64,000 nucleotides of DNA from Nitzschia sp. DOCU1 (GCA_951394045.1 OX595985.1:2480001-2544000), one strand, 5' to 3'. Counted from the first letter of the stretch, positions 31,375 through 43,244 are shown. A program made the numbers and translations. Notes: generated from the letters alone by a model not told the origin.

Positions 31375-32812
31375 CTATAACGAATTGTCCGTGTCAAGCT
31401 CGTCGTCCTCTTGTAACGGCATCAGTGGTGCATCCTCAAAGGTAGCCTCCATCCGTTCTTCTTCCTCGCGCTCTTTCTTGGCCAATACCTGGTGCAGCAA
31501 GGTTTCTAATTTCTCCAGTCTCGCAATGAGGTCCGCGCTTTGACCCACCGCCACTTCCCCACTTTCCGTATCACTTCGATCCGTTCCGTAGACGCCCGAC
31601 ATAATCTTCTTGAGCATTCGTTCCGTTGTCTTCGCAACATACCTTTGCACAAAATTTCGCGCTTGTCCTTTTGGAAGCACTTGCTCAGCGAAGATAGTTA
31701 AGGTGTAAACCGCCGAGCACCACAGCTGCACAAACATAGACAGGCAGACCAACGCATACGGAAACGACACCACATACCAATTATTCCGAAATGTGAATAT
31801 CGTGGCTTCAATGATGTAAAGTGTACACCACAGTGCAGCTGTAATCCATGTGAGAAGTAGCAGCCAGTGAAGGCAAATCAACGATATAAACCCCGACCCA
31901 TTGGTAATCATTTTCTTTGACCACCGGGCTAGAGACGGACGTATGAAGCGTTCCATGACGGCATGGCTTGCAAGGAACTGTGCCCGAGCTCTGCAATGGA
32001 ACGAAAAGATAACAATCAATTGAGATGATGCTGATAGCGACCAACCTGTTAGGCCAAATGTATCGACACACCTTCGGAATAGAATGACGCTAGATTCTTG
32101 GGAGCTTGAATAGGACAGGGTTACAATTGCAATAAGGACATTCAACATCACAACAGTCCCCAGAAAGGTGGTGCAAAACCAAAGAAAGGTGACACCTCCA
32201 AGATCATTGTACTGCTCGAATTCAAAATCTCCGACAACAATGGCGTACGTTCGGAGATAGGAGTCAATGCTTCTTGGAGAGCAATACTCTTGCATGGCAG
32301 GATCGAGCTCCACTTCGCAATCGATATCATCGTTATTTCGAACCACGAGTTGAAACATGCTGGGAATGCAGAGCAAGGACAGTTAGCAAGTGTCTTCGGT
32401 GCTTTTTCCCAAAAAGACTGCCTCAAACTTACTCGCCAAAAGTCAGGACGAATATAAACAAAACAATCGCAAAGAAGCGAATATCATAGAGCATCTGTAG
32501 GAAAGAAACAAACTTGTAAGTAAATCAAGAAGTAAGAACGCGTTAGCGTCACTAGACAGGACCTACCCGAGTCAACGCAAGGATGAAGGTTGCAAGTTGC
32601 TCATTGACTACCTTGAGGAAGCCGAGAAGTCTAATCCATAGCAGGCCCAAAATGACTGCCATAAAGAAAGAACTGTAAAGAGGTGAGAAAGCTTAGTGCC
32701 TCAGCCAAAAAAAAGATGCAAGTGGTACTCACTGTTCATCTTCATCTTGGTTCTTCTTTGCGTTAAAGATGGAGGCCCCCATGGCCAACAAAATTCCACT
32801 GATTTCAAACAT
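31375..32812 (-). CDS. TRP/polycystin-like cation channel, pore half only
   Basis: Five small exons rebuilt by frame continuity: 32812-32733, 32672-32567, 32494-32433, 32359-32072 and 31990-31375; 383 aa from ATG 32812. The membrane segments read as helices 3-6 of a six-helix channel. They are MFEISGILLAMGASIF, FFMAVILGLLWIRLLGFLKVV, MLYDIRFFAIVLFIFVLTFG (followed by D-M-F) and TFLGTVVMLNVLIAIVTLSY. The last two enclose the pore loop. After helix 6 comes a membrane-associated region, then a coiled-coil tail (LIARLEKLETLLHQVLAKKE). Helices 1-2 and an ankyrin N-terminus, expected for the family, are not found upstream: a stop lies about 30 bases before ATG 32812 and the next gene ends at 33219. 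The gene is therefore probably truncated, or its 5' exons are unrecognised. An overlapping frame at 32701-32988 is less convincing. Confidence 0.6.
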
Positions 32813-33218
32813 TGACCACCTTCTAGTCCGTGATGATCTTGAAATGCGGGTAGACTACTCGAACTTTCCAGTCCCCATGGTTCTTCTACCAGCGTGGGCA
32901 TTTGAGATGGAGTAGTTTCGGCAAGTTCTTCTGTCGGACGAATCTGGGGGGCAGAAATTTCATCCAGGCGGCGGGTGCCTCCAAACACGGAATAACAGCA
33001 CCCTGAACACTGTCAGTTTGACCGTAGGGCTTCTGGCTATTTCGGGTGCATGCCCTGTAGCTTTTTCCGGCAAATCGTTGATTTGTTGGGCATGATCCAA
33101 AATGGGCCAGGCGGGACTCATAATAACAGACCGATCATCTCACTGATGCAACCCTACATGGCTGGAGCAATGAGACTGTGGGCATTTGAGAGCATCATTC
33201 AGGAAAGTCCTGTGACAT

Positions 33219-34685
33219 TCAATCATCCGATGGGCACCATGAATGAAAGAAGGCGTGATAACGATACATGAGATGATGCACATCGAAGCCCCTGGATCTG
33301 AGTGCAGGTTTGCACTTTTTTAGATGAAAGGAAATTTGATTCTTGCTGACCCAATCCGCTCCAATCCCAATGTGAAATCCATATTTTCTTTCCAACTCCA
33401 ATGGAACAATGGGACTATTCATCCCATTAAATTCAGATGCACCCTGGGCGCTACGTGAAAATCTCCACCCCCCTGCTTCATCTTGGGTGTCGGAAAGATA
33501 AACTTGTTCACTCATAAAAAATGCAGACATCAAGATATCTTCCCGGGAATCATAAGCGTCCGCATACCACGATCCACCCTTTTTACCCCACAAGCGAAGG
33601 GCCGCTGCATTAAGCACATACCCGGGTCCCCCAGCAATGCTTGGTGCATTTTTCCAAAACAGGGGGGTTGCAAGCACCAAAGGTCGTGGGCGCCACTGTG
33701 CCGTTATGCTTGCCTCATCCTTGTGATATTGAGAGACTCGATCCAAATATCCTTCTTCAAGTCTCTTTATTTCATTGGACGTAAGATAAAACCGTAAATG
33801 ATCCACAAGTACGAAGGTATCATCGCCAGCAATATAGAAAAAATCATAGTCGTTGATATAGTGATCGTAAGCGTAGGTCCACATGGATCGAATTTTCTGC
33901 CACATGTTTCCATATTCTTCCGGTCCCTGATGCATCAAGTCGATTGCACCCATCTTGTGATCCGTGACGTTGCTGGCTGCAATGAAGCCATCACAATCCT
34001 TGCCCCAGGTTTCCGCAATTGCCTTGAGACTGTAATTTTCCTCCCCCTTTTTATGCACCGTGTATATCATGCAAAGGATTCGAACCTTCTTAGCGGGGCC
34101 CATGTTGTTGTTGGCGAGTTGGCCTTGTGCTTCTACAAGCCCACGACGAATTTTTTGCAGAACATGGATCCCCCCTGAACCTTCAATATGGTACGTGTCG
34201 GAGGACGACAAATTTGATGCTGGACAAAGGATGCGGGGAGGTGTAAAAGTGCGAATCATTTCTTGTGGGCTTTTCTTGAACGATTCAAGTCGCTCGACAG
34301 AAGGATTTACCACCATTCCCAGGGTCCCATTGGGATGCCTGGCGCCCAAGTGGGGATGGGTCAAATTGGTAGTATCAACTCGGTATAACCACCAATCATC
34401 ATCAGTCTTTGCTACTACGTTTGACAGCAATCTCACTGCAGTGCGTGGTATTGTAGGATCTTCCACACTCTTCTTCTGTTGCACAACATTTCGCTGCTGC
34501 GATCTAACAAGATTGCTTGGGGATTCGTGCAGGGCAGGCTGATGAGGAGGCTGATATTGCTGCCGTATCAGGGGGATGGCGCAAAGCAAAATCCATGACG
34601 CAAGGATCGTAAAGAAGATTAGAGTCAGCTTTGGAAGCCGTGCTGCACTCCGATGACGGGGATGCTGCCGAATTTTGATGGCCAT
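33219..34685 (-). CDS. GT31 (C1GALT1-like) beta-1,3-galactosyltransferase
   Basis: A single exon of 488 aa from ATG 34685. A basic N-terminus precedes a signal anchor at residues 17-38 (LPKLTLIFFTILASWILLCA), then a Pro/Gln-rich stem. The catalytic domain has VRILCMIYTVHKKGEENY, ETWGKDCDGFIAAS, MWQKIRSMWTYAYDHYINDY, the metal-binding GDDTFV (DxD-type), GGPGYVLNAAAL and SREDILMSAFF. This is the layout of core-1 beta-3-galactosyltransferases, which extend O-linked GalNAc in the Golgi. The diatom acceptor is unknown and could be another glycan. Paired cysteines near the C-terminus resemble those of the family. Confidence 0.85.
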   Translation of the reverse strand: MAIKIRQHPRHRSAARLPKLTLIFFTILASWILLCAIPLIRQQYQPPHQPALHESPSNLVRSQQRNVVQQKKSVEDPTIPRTAVRLLSNVVAKTDDDWWLYRVDTTNLTHPHLGARHPNGTLGMVVNPSVERLESFKKSPQEMIRTFTPPRILCPASNLSSSDTYHIEGSGGIHVLQKIRRGLVEAQGQLANNNMGPAKKVRILCMIYTVHKKGEENYSLKAIAETWGKDCDGFIAASNVTDHKMGAIDLMHQGPEEYGNMWQKIRSMWTYAYDHYINDYDFFYIAGDDTFVLVDHLRFYLTSNEIKRLEEGYLDRVSQYHKDEASITAQWRPRPLVLATPLFWKNAPSIAGGPGYVLNAAALRLWGKKGGSWYADAYDSREDILMSAFFMSEQVYLSDTQDEAGGWRFSRSAQGASEFNGMNSPIVPLELERKYGFHIGIGADWVSKNQISFHLKKCKPALRSRGFDVHHLMYRYHAFFHSWCPSDD

Positions 34686-36439
34686 GGTTCATTATGAGAG
34701 TTTGTTTGAACATCAAACTCTATTATCTTATGGCCCAAACGGTTTAAACCATGTGCGTGGGAGCCTGACGTTTCGGGTGGGAGTAGGTGGGGTAGTACCT
34801 TTGATAGTTGGGATTGGGCCCTAACCCTCTATTGGGCACCCTCGACGCCACAGTGGGTATGTACTTACAACCGGCAGTAGTATGCCACGTTATTTGCGCG
34901 GTGGGATGCCGCTACCGCGGGTACTTTCGGAAATTTATACATCAATTTGTCCGAGCTGTATAATTTTCTGCCCCCACACGAGTAGCCATCGATCGGTACG
35001 AGTAGCAATCAATCGTACCTGTTGACTTGTTTGACCAATGCAGTCGTTTAGGGATCATCAACTCTATTGTAAGTCTGCACTTGGATGGCGACAATGGAAC
35101 CGAGCTCTGTGCTTGCACCCATTGTCGCGTCAGGTTGCCGCCACCAAGGTGCCTGAAAAAGAGCAAATAGGACAGTAGGCGTCTCTCATAGTAGGAGTCG
35201 TCAACAACATCATATTTGGTGCCCCCTCGTGCTAAAGTAGGGCTACCGGTATTGAATGGACTATTTAAACTAACTTTTGTCTGCTAGGGATCATAATACT
35301 ACCCTGAAAATACTACGGTTTCATGCTGCTTGAACCAGATGACACTACTGTTAGCAGTACTAATATCGTACTGTACTACCACGAAGGCAGTGCTCAAACA
35401 AATGCGGCAGAAGCACGTGTCCAACTATCAATTTGGTGGTACTAGTAGAGATAAAGCAATATAGGGCAAGCACTACTGCCAGTAGTGTTATTGCAACTGG
35501 CTACTGACCAGCACTAGCAGCAGAGTACCATGCGTCTTGCTACTAGTTGTGATTGTCAATTGATAGCAGTGCCAGTTACTCTGCTCTGCGAGAGCATGAA
35601 ATACTAAGAATTCGCCCTATGTACTATCGGTTTGCCAGCAGCGACCGCAGGGTTGTCGTGGTCATCCACAACTTTACAGAAGTAGCAATGGAAGTTGATT
35701 GTGGCGATTGTGGAAATAAAGAACCGACCAATGATTTGAAAGTAGTGCTGGCTGTGGTGGTAGCCTAGTAGTGGCAGCTTGATGTAGCCACCAATTGGTA
35801 GCAGCAGCCATGGTGGCGGCGTTGTTGTCCATGCCTTTGCAGCAGTAGTAATGCAGCACCCAGAAGTTGATTGTCACATTTGTGAAAATAAAGTAAGAAC
35901 CACCAATTTAAGTAGTGCTGCTGGCGGCGGTGGTTCGGCCAGAAAAAATAGCTATGCACAATTTTCCAACCATTCTTCTTCGACCTGGCAATTCGTAGCG
36001 ATGCTGGCTGGTGAGCAGGTTGTCAAGTTCAAGTGAGGATGTTAGTAAAATGCATGAATTATAATACTTTGCTCCTTTGCTCCACAATCGAATGCATTTA
36101 CCTTGGTAATATTGAAGTAGTAATTGAATAATAACTAGCAATCGAATAATAATGCTGCTGCAACCACTGTATAGCGGGAATCAAGGACTATACCCATACA
36201 GTGGTAGGAGTGCAGCAGCAGTACTCCAGGATTACTCGCAAATGAAAGTTTATAAGTGAATGGCTTTTTTGTGTTGCGCCATTGTCATCTCCCGCTCAGC
36301 GATGCTGGATGAACGGTCGCATTGGTCACATCCTTCAGTCATGAGTATTGAGTCTTGTTATACACAGTTCCGAACACTTTGACTGTACGTAGGATATGAA
36401 TACTCCACAAACGAAAAAGACCGAAAAGCGAAATATTTT
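34686..36439. other. 1.75-kb repeat-rich intergenic region left of the copia element
   Basis: No gene is supported. It contains a diverged direct duplication of about 100 bases (about 35685-35785 and 35855-35950), each copy with GAAGTTGATTGT, AAATAAAG and AAGTAGTGCTG. It also contains many TAGTA / CAGCAG triplet runs and a hairpin at 36153-36220. The segment 36440 onward is the copia LTR. Confidence 0.5.
36153..36220. repeat. Hairpin-forming inverted repeat
   Basis: TGCTGCTGCAACCACTGTAT (36153-36172) pairs with the reverse complement of 36196-36220, leaving a five-base bulge and a 23-base loop. No flanking target duplication or coding function was seen; it could be the remnant of a small foldback element. 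Confidence 0.5.
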
Positions 36440-36639
36440 TGTGTAAACTTTCCTGTGACTTACTTGTTTCCTAATGATGATAATCTGATGTAAAGCTAAA
36501 GACAACCTATCCTTGATAGACCAAGACTAAATTGTGCCATTGTCGGCTTACGTATCCTGCTTTCCATTGTTCCGATGACCTTCGCGCATCTAGCGTGTGT
36601 TTGACTAGATTGACTTCCAGTCACGTCCATATTCGAACA
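36440..36639 (-). repeat. 3' LTR of the copia element
   Basis: 200 bp beginning TGTGTAAAC and ending ATTCGAACA on the plus strand. It is identical to the copy at 42882-43081 as far as I can compare. The adjoining AAAGGGAC on the minus strand is the likely polypurine tract. Confidence 0.93.
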
Positions 36640-36751
36640 GTCCCTTTGATGGTGCAGCTTCACAGTAGCTAGCCATCAACCTTCGAATCGGGTAATAGTA
36701 CCTGGTTTATATTCGACGCAATGCCAGGAGGTACCGCCGCGTTGCGGAAAC

Positions 36752-39700
36752 CTACGCCGTCCCATCTCCCTTGGTTTCATCCGTTGCCCTAGGCTTTCCG
36801 AAATACAATATCTCCTGAAGTAACTTCTTCCTGTCATCCGTTGGAATCGTGGTCTTGGTAAATAGATCCGCAAGATTGCACTTCCCATCAATCTTTGCAA
36901 CTCTGATTGCTTCTCTTGCCGCCTCTTCGCGAACAAAATGATACGAAATCGAATGATGCTTCTTCTGTAACGTCGAATGAGGCAACGACGTATTCTTGAC
37001 CACGCTCTCATTGTCGCAGAAAATGTTGCTGGGTCCGTCCATTGGAACTCCAAACATCCGCAACTTGTACCTCAACGACTTGTTCATCTCCACCGCAACT
37101 CGCATCGCGTTGAACTCGCTTCCGAACGTCGCGGCTTCCACCGTATTCTGCTTCTTAGATAGCCACAAGATTGGCGCATTGTTCACAAATATCAAAATTC
37201 CAGATTGTGACCGACGATTCACAACGTTGCCAGCATGATTGGCATCCACATAAATGACGATGCGAACGGAATTTCCTTTCGGCACCGGCATATTTGGTGG
37301 TAGTTCTTCTCCATCGACGTCGTAAAAATCCTTCCAATCAACGGGAACAAACAAGCTCTCGTCGAAATCAATCAGCAAATCATCGAACACCATCGTCGAT
37401 CGTTCATGTTTCTGTAAATATGCGAAAATTTTGTAGACCGTCTCGAGATGTCCAACGCGTGGGGCACAAAGGTGAGTCGCCAACGACGCTACCTCCGCAA
37501 GCATGTCAATTCTTCCAAGCTCACACGCCCACCGCAATACTCCTATCAAATGCATAAAACGAGTCGCCATGTCGTCGTCCAATAAGGGGCTGGTGTCCAA
37601 CTCCGGCCGATAACTCTTTGGGAATGGCCGATCCGAATCCTTCATTGGCAGATCGCGGCCCTCCGACTTCAAAGTTTCGCGCAAATTCTTGACCGCGCTC
37701 TTCACGTAATCATTGGCCGAGATCGCCCAAACGCAACGACCATCAGGTAGTTGATACTTGCCTATGTTTGCCCCAAGATATCTCTCGGGTGGTGCCACCT
37801 CATCATTCTTCAGCCGGTACATCCCCGCGATAGCCTTCATTGTTTCCTGCGGCTTGTGCGACATGCACATGATATCATCGACATACACGAGTAGATATTC
37901 GTAGTATTCGCTCCCGTCAGGCTTGACTTGCGGCCTGATATAAACGTCGGGGTCTGCTTTCGAGTCTCGCCACCCCAAATCAATCAGACTCGTCCTTAGC
38001 ATGTTCCTCCATGCCGCTCCGGACGAACTTGTTAATAGAATCATAAATGGTTAGTATACAAAGCAAGTTTTGCGTTCCCTTTTCCTCTCTCACCGTAGTC
38101 CGTATAATGCCTTGACGATTAGCATCACCGCTCCTTCGTCGCTGCCAAATTCCGGACCTGCGACTGTCCAAATCTTCTCACGGCAGTCGGCGTTCAAATA
38201 TGCGTTACCTATATCAGCCGCGAGTATGTCCAGGTTGTTCAACGCTGCCATCAAAAGAGCAATTCTGACGCTGTCCCTGGAAACCACCGACGCATAAGTT
38301 ATCGACGCCGGGGTATCGGTCGTATGCCCTCCGGCAACGAGCCTGGCTTTTCTTGTGAAATTCCCATCCATTTTGACATCGAATACCATATGGCACTTGA
38401 TTTCTTGGTGTCCCACCAGTACTTTGCCCGATCTTGCCTCCTCGACAGTAATGCCATCTTTCCTTTGGAAAGCTGGCCGAACGTTCTTCATTTCCTTCAT
38501 GATGGCATCGTACCAGAGGGTCGTGCCAGTTTCTTCGTCGATCTTGAGTGCTTCCTTGACGGAATGCGGCAACCGAATGCCAAACTTGTGGGTCGTCCTC
38601 CAGTATCTACTCTTGACCTTCTTGATAATTATATTGCGCTTCCGCAGCACGTCGGAAACCCACCACTTAAATGCGGGTTCTTCGGCGATCCCATTTCCAA
38701 CGGCATACTCTGCAACCTCCACCGGATTGCTTTCCTTCAAGTCCTTCATCGCAACCCAAGTTGTCGCTCCATCTTTCCATTCGACCAAAAGATCCCATCC
38801 GACGGTGGTGATCTTGGGAATCTGGTTCCCGTTCCTCGAGGTCACAAAACCGTTATCCTTCTTGATCGCTCGCCCATCCGACCTGTGATCCAAAATTTCT
38901 TTTAAATAAAAGAATTGATGACCCTCGTCGTCCACCTGTGAGAACAAATTCTCCGCGATGATATTGGCTGTGTACTCCGCCGTCGTCCCATCTGGGAACT
39001 CGACTTCGTACTCCCGAGTATTCAAAATAGGGTTAGCATTATACTTTCCGATTGGAAGACCGCCTGGTCCCTTTGCCCTTTTCTTGACGGTCCCTCGAAC
39101 ATATTCGTCTCCCTGAGGTAGTAGGACCTCTGCTCCAATGTAGGTATCCAGAGAGTCGGCATCGTGGCCCTCCACGTCCATTCCAGGCATGTCTTCACCT
39201 TCTGCTGCTGTGACGACTTCGTGGTCCTCGGCTTCGTCCGCGAACAAATCCTGTTGCCCAAATTTACCTTCTTCATTCCTATCGATGAATTGCTCATCGT
39301 TAAGCGCCTCCTCAAGCTGTCGATCGAATCTCTCGATCCTACGTCGTGTATCGTCATTCTTGTAGTCGTCTTCGACCACATGTTGTATCGTCGTGCGAGC
39401 CAATACTCTTCCTGATTCGTTCATGACGTAGTCACACAAAGCGCCACCGATTCGGTGCGCCACTCCCACAAACCTACCGAGTTGTGGGTTAATGTCGGCA
39501 TTTGGGTTGTCCCAATACCAGACACGATCCCAGAAAGAGAAATCAAGCCACTCAGAAATATCCACCGAGTCGCCAGTGACCCGTTCGACGCCAGTCCTCC
39601 TGTCTCGTCCCGAAGCGGTGCGGGATAGAATCTCGGCTTCCCATACCATGCCGTAATCCCACACTCTCCTTGGCACTCCTAGAGATGTTGCCCTGTTCCT

Positions 39701-42523
39701 CCATTTCCTTCTCAGCGTTCCAATATCGCGTTCGCAACGATTCTGCCAGGGTGAGTAAGGTTCCGTCTGTCGCAACAGCATCCGCACTTTGCGTGCGGTA
39801 TTCGCAAAATCGCTGCCAGGAGCGACTTGCTCCAAAGCACCGTCCACTGTCATCACTTCCGGCACCCCAACGTCGTCAAGAAATTCTTGCAACGCTGCGC
39901 CGGCTTCGCCTTTCGACTCCATCGGGAATACCTTGATTAAACCTTCGCCGCTGAATACCTGTGCATATTTGTTACCTCGAATAGATTTGACACCAGACAC
40001 CATTGTGTCCGAGAAGAATTTCGCCCTCAATCGTCGCCTCGAATCCGACAAGATGTCCGTGCGATATCGCCTTCGAAGAGGATGAACGGCTGTGCGAATA
40101 CCGACTTGTGTCGTCACCTGTAAAGTGTCCCTTGCTGTTTCCAAACCGATTCTCCATTTCTGCGCCAACAACTCCGGCGTTACGACAGAATGCCGAGTGA
40201 TGGCAACCGGAGCCACCGAGATGACCTGAGCGGTCCTCGCGACCTGTACTTTCGAGATCAACTTAGACATCATCGTATGGCCTGTATAAATAGAAGAAAT
40301 TTGTGAAAATGTAACGTCGCCAGGATCATGACCTTTCGGCTGAACGTTGATGCCGTAGGCCAGACGATCCATCTCTGCCTCCTCCTTCGACAGCCCAAAA
40401 ATGGCGGAAGAAGGATCCCAAAGATTGTCGTTCATTAAAATATGTCGGCACGTGTTTAGATCCTCGTCAGAAGGACAAAAGGAATCGAAAGAACAAGTGG
40501 TCCCTTTCATCTGGAAGGGAATGAAATCTCCGTCCAAGGTAGTGACGCCGAGCGGTCGGTTAGGATCAGTAGGGTCATCGCAGACCGAATGTCCAAATGC
40601 ACGCCATTGATACGGGTTGATCAATGAGTTTTCCATCGAAGTCCAAAATCCGAGGCCCTGTGGAAGAACGAGAATTACCGTTTCACCTGTGGAAGGAATC
40701 TGAAAAGCAGTCGCCGCTGTTACCATGGGTACTCCTCGGATCGGTTCGTAACCAGGATTAAAAGGTGAGACGTCAACAATTTCACCAGTGTATTCCAAGG
40801 GTCGGAAATTCTTTCCGAAGCAATGATTGTCAGATCGACTGTCAATCTCGTTAGTGCGGAACTCTCCAATAGGAAATACCGTAGTGTCAATCTGAGCCTT
40901 GCCAGATGTCCGCTTCAATATCTTTACCATACTCGAATTACGAGAATTTCCGCCGTAGGCGCCTTGCCCCATCCGTGGGGGCTGAGCATTCGCAGGTGTT
41001 CGTGCCGTAGGCACGGACGCGGCAACAGAGGCATTGTCCTGATTTGTGGCCGCCATGACGCCACGAGTCACGGCCTGCTCGATTGCTTCGGTCATTGTGG
41101 AAACGTCGCCTCCTGCCGTACTCATCGCCGAAACGTTGCGACCACCTCGGCCGCCTCGACCTCTTCCACCACTCCTACCGCCTTCGGTCCGCTGCGATTT
41201 GCGCTGCTCAACGGCCTTAGCGCGGTTCGGATCGGTTTGAATTGCGTAGCGAATAGCGGGAGTCAAACTCCACCACTCCGCTTCCGTCATGTAACGGTGC
41301 GGGTCAGAAAGGTCCACGCCAGCATAGGACTGCGGAACTCCTGGGATACGGTTGGAGGACCTGCCTCCACGACCGCCTCTCCCATCTCGGCCTCCGCCAC
41401 GGCCACCTCGACCGCGGCCTCCTCGGTGACTAGAACCATCGTTGCTTGCCTGTGAAATGTGTCTGTTAGAACGTTTGTAACCGCCGCCTCGTTCAAACAT
41501 AGCAGGGTGAGCGCGACGCAAAGTATCACTGAGCGTGGCGGCGCTTTTATCGAAATCAGCTCGCAAGTTCCTGTCCAGCATAATATACTCAACCGTAGCC
41601 TTAAATTCAGGCGCGTTAGTATTGATACCACGAGTCAACTTTTCCACCTGTTCCTCACCCGTAACCGGGCGTCCATACTTCCTCATGGTCTCGAATGCAG
41701 ACTTGAGTTCCGAAACGTATGACTCGAAGCTCTTACTCTGTTCGTTGCGCCAGTGCAAATGCTCGACCTGGTACCGAGCCTGTTCCAGACGACGCTGTTT
41801 CATATCAGGCCCATCGTAGTGGGACCTGAGATCTTGCATCGTTACCCTACCATCCTTATGTTTCTCGTTGCCTTTTACCCAATGGTAAGCATCCGTTCCA
41901 ATCACACACTGCATAATTTTGCGGAACACCACTTCTGCATCTTTCTTAAATACTCTACCCTCGAGTGCGGCGCTCCAAAACGGCAATGTATCGTCCCTAT
42001 CGGGGTCGTTGTCGTCACGGACCACATACGACAGTGGAACGTTACTGGCACCTTTCATGCTTTCCAAGTGGTTGATGAAATCCTTCTCCCAATCAATCCA
42101 TTTCTCAGGTTTGAGTTTTCCCGGCATTTTAATCTCGTCCGCATCATTTCCCGCCTCCTTCTCCTGGATTCCTAGGTTGTATCGGTTCTTAGCGTCCGAA
42201 TACGCATCGGCGTTGAAGTCCGCCACAAGCAAGGCTGCGCCACGCGAATTCAAGTCACGAACCCAGAATGCGAGGATTTGCAACTTCTTGATTCCAATCG
42301 CGTTCAACTTTGGCTTCATGTTTCCTCCCATGTCACTCCATTCCTTATCGGTAAAACCGATCATGTCCTCCAAATCGTTAATGCCCTGCAAATGAACCTG
42401 GAAAGCTTGCAAGCGGCTCAAACCAAGCACATCATGCAAAATGAATGGGACATCGTCCACGTTCGCCCCGCCATTGGCGTTGAAGTAGGCGTTCGCCTGA
42501 GCACCTGTCGCATCGTTAACCAT
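36752..42523 (-). CDS. Copia Gag-Pol polyprotein interrupted by a spliceosomal-type intron
   Basis: Exons are 42523-38094 and 38027-36752; the spliced product is 1901 aa. Gag is at the N-terminus (DWEKDFINHLESMKG); it lacks a CCHC zinc knuckle and instead has an Arg-Gly-Gly-rich stretch. The protease-like segment reads IDSRSDNHCFG, not the canonical D-T/S-G. Integrase has Asp, Asp and Glu in FFSDTM, MTVDGA and NRCERDI. RT has VARLVAGGHTTDTP-like and ADIGNAYLNA blocks and the YVDD active site (LLVYVDDIMCMS). RNase H has YVDANHAG and a distal FCDNESVVKNTS. Without splicing, the frame ends at TGA 38092-38090 immediately after KALYGLR. Splicing restores ALYGLR-SSGAAWR, the conserved copia sequence. 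Confidence 0.88.
38028..38093 (-). other. 66-bp intron inside the copia reverse transcriptase
   Basis: The donor is GTGAGA right after CTACG. A branch-point-like TACTAAC lies 30-35 bases before the acceptor AACAAG. Removal joins CG to T (Arg) and yields LRSSGAAWR without any lost or extra residue. The donor overlaps the in-frame TGA, so unspliced RNA can only make Gag-protease-integrase and a truncated RT. Confidence 0.75.
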
Positions 42524-42881
42524 GTTTCCTTAATTTGTGCGCAAACAGTAATATGTTAGTCAATAAAACGGTGGGCCGGAGCCCAATCCGCACGTTTCCT
42601 AGTCGCCTTTTGTCCTGGGTTCGGGTCAAAGACCCTTTCTGTATGTTCTTTTTATTGTACCTCGAGCCTGCCCACTGAGAGTTGCATTAAATTCGGCACC
42701 AAGGCCGCAACTTCGAAGCAGTTTTACACCCCAAATTGTGGGTGTCTCGGGTGCCGTACGGGGTGATCAGTCCCTGGCGTTACCTGATTGCCTCGTTGCC
42801 TTATTACCTCGTTTTCTTCGAAAATCCCTCCTTTTCCTTACTACCTTCGAAACCCTCCAAAGCGTATTGGGTCTGATAAAC

Positions 42882-43081
42882 TGTGTAAACTTTCCTGTGA
42901 CTTACTTGTTTCCTAATGATGATAATCTGATGTAAAGCTAAAGACAACCTATCCTTGATAGACCAAGACTAAATTGTGCCATTGTCGGCTTACGTATCCT
43001 GCTTTCCATTGTTCCGATGACCTTCGCGCATCTAGCGTGTGTTTGACTAGATTGACTTCCAGTCACGTCCATATTCGAACA
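42882..43081 (-). repeat. 5' LTR of the copia element
   Basis: 200 bp, identical by eye to the copy at 36440-36639. It lies 163 bases upstream of the fucosyltransferase-like start codon and so may affect its promoter. The minus-strand continuation GTTTATCAGACCC is the likely primer-binding region. Confidence 0.93.
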
Positions 43082-43244
43082 TTTTGCCGTACAAAATATT
43101 AGCGAAAACACATAGTACCATGCACCCCCCGCCGGTCCCCGCCAGTTCCAAGCAAGTCGGCACATAGAACAAAGTCGGTTTGACTTCTTGGCCAAGTCCG
43201 CGCTTCCACTAAAGTTCATCGGCTCGACTTAAGTTTCGCCTGAA

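Larger units (their letters stand above)
36440..43081 (-). mobile_element. Ty1/copia LTR retrotransposon (diatom CoDi-like), minus orientation
   Basis: The element is 6642 bp and is bounded by two LTRs of 200 bp (36440-36639 and 42882-43081) that are identical by eye, with TG...CA ends. A short T-rich target duplication (TTTT or ATTTT) flanks it. Read on the minus strand, the order is 5' LTR, candidate primer-binding site, gag-protease-integrase-RT-RNase H, purine-rich AAAGGGAC, then 3' LTR. Integrase before RT makes it copia-type. Just inside the 5' LTR, TTTATCAGA resembles the internal initiator-Met tRNA sequence used by copia and Ty5, a half-tRNA primer. Identical LTRs indicate recent insertion. 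The reading frame is intact once a 66-bp intron is removed. Confidence 0.93.

Noticed and set aside
38324..38905. 193-aa plus-strand frame inside copia
   Set aside because: Antisense shadow of the integrase/RT-linker coding strand.
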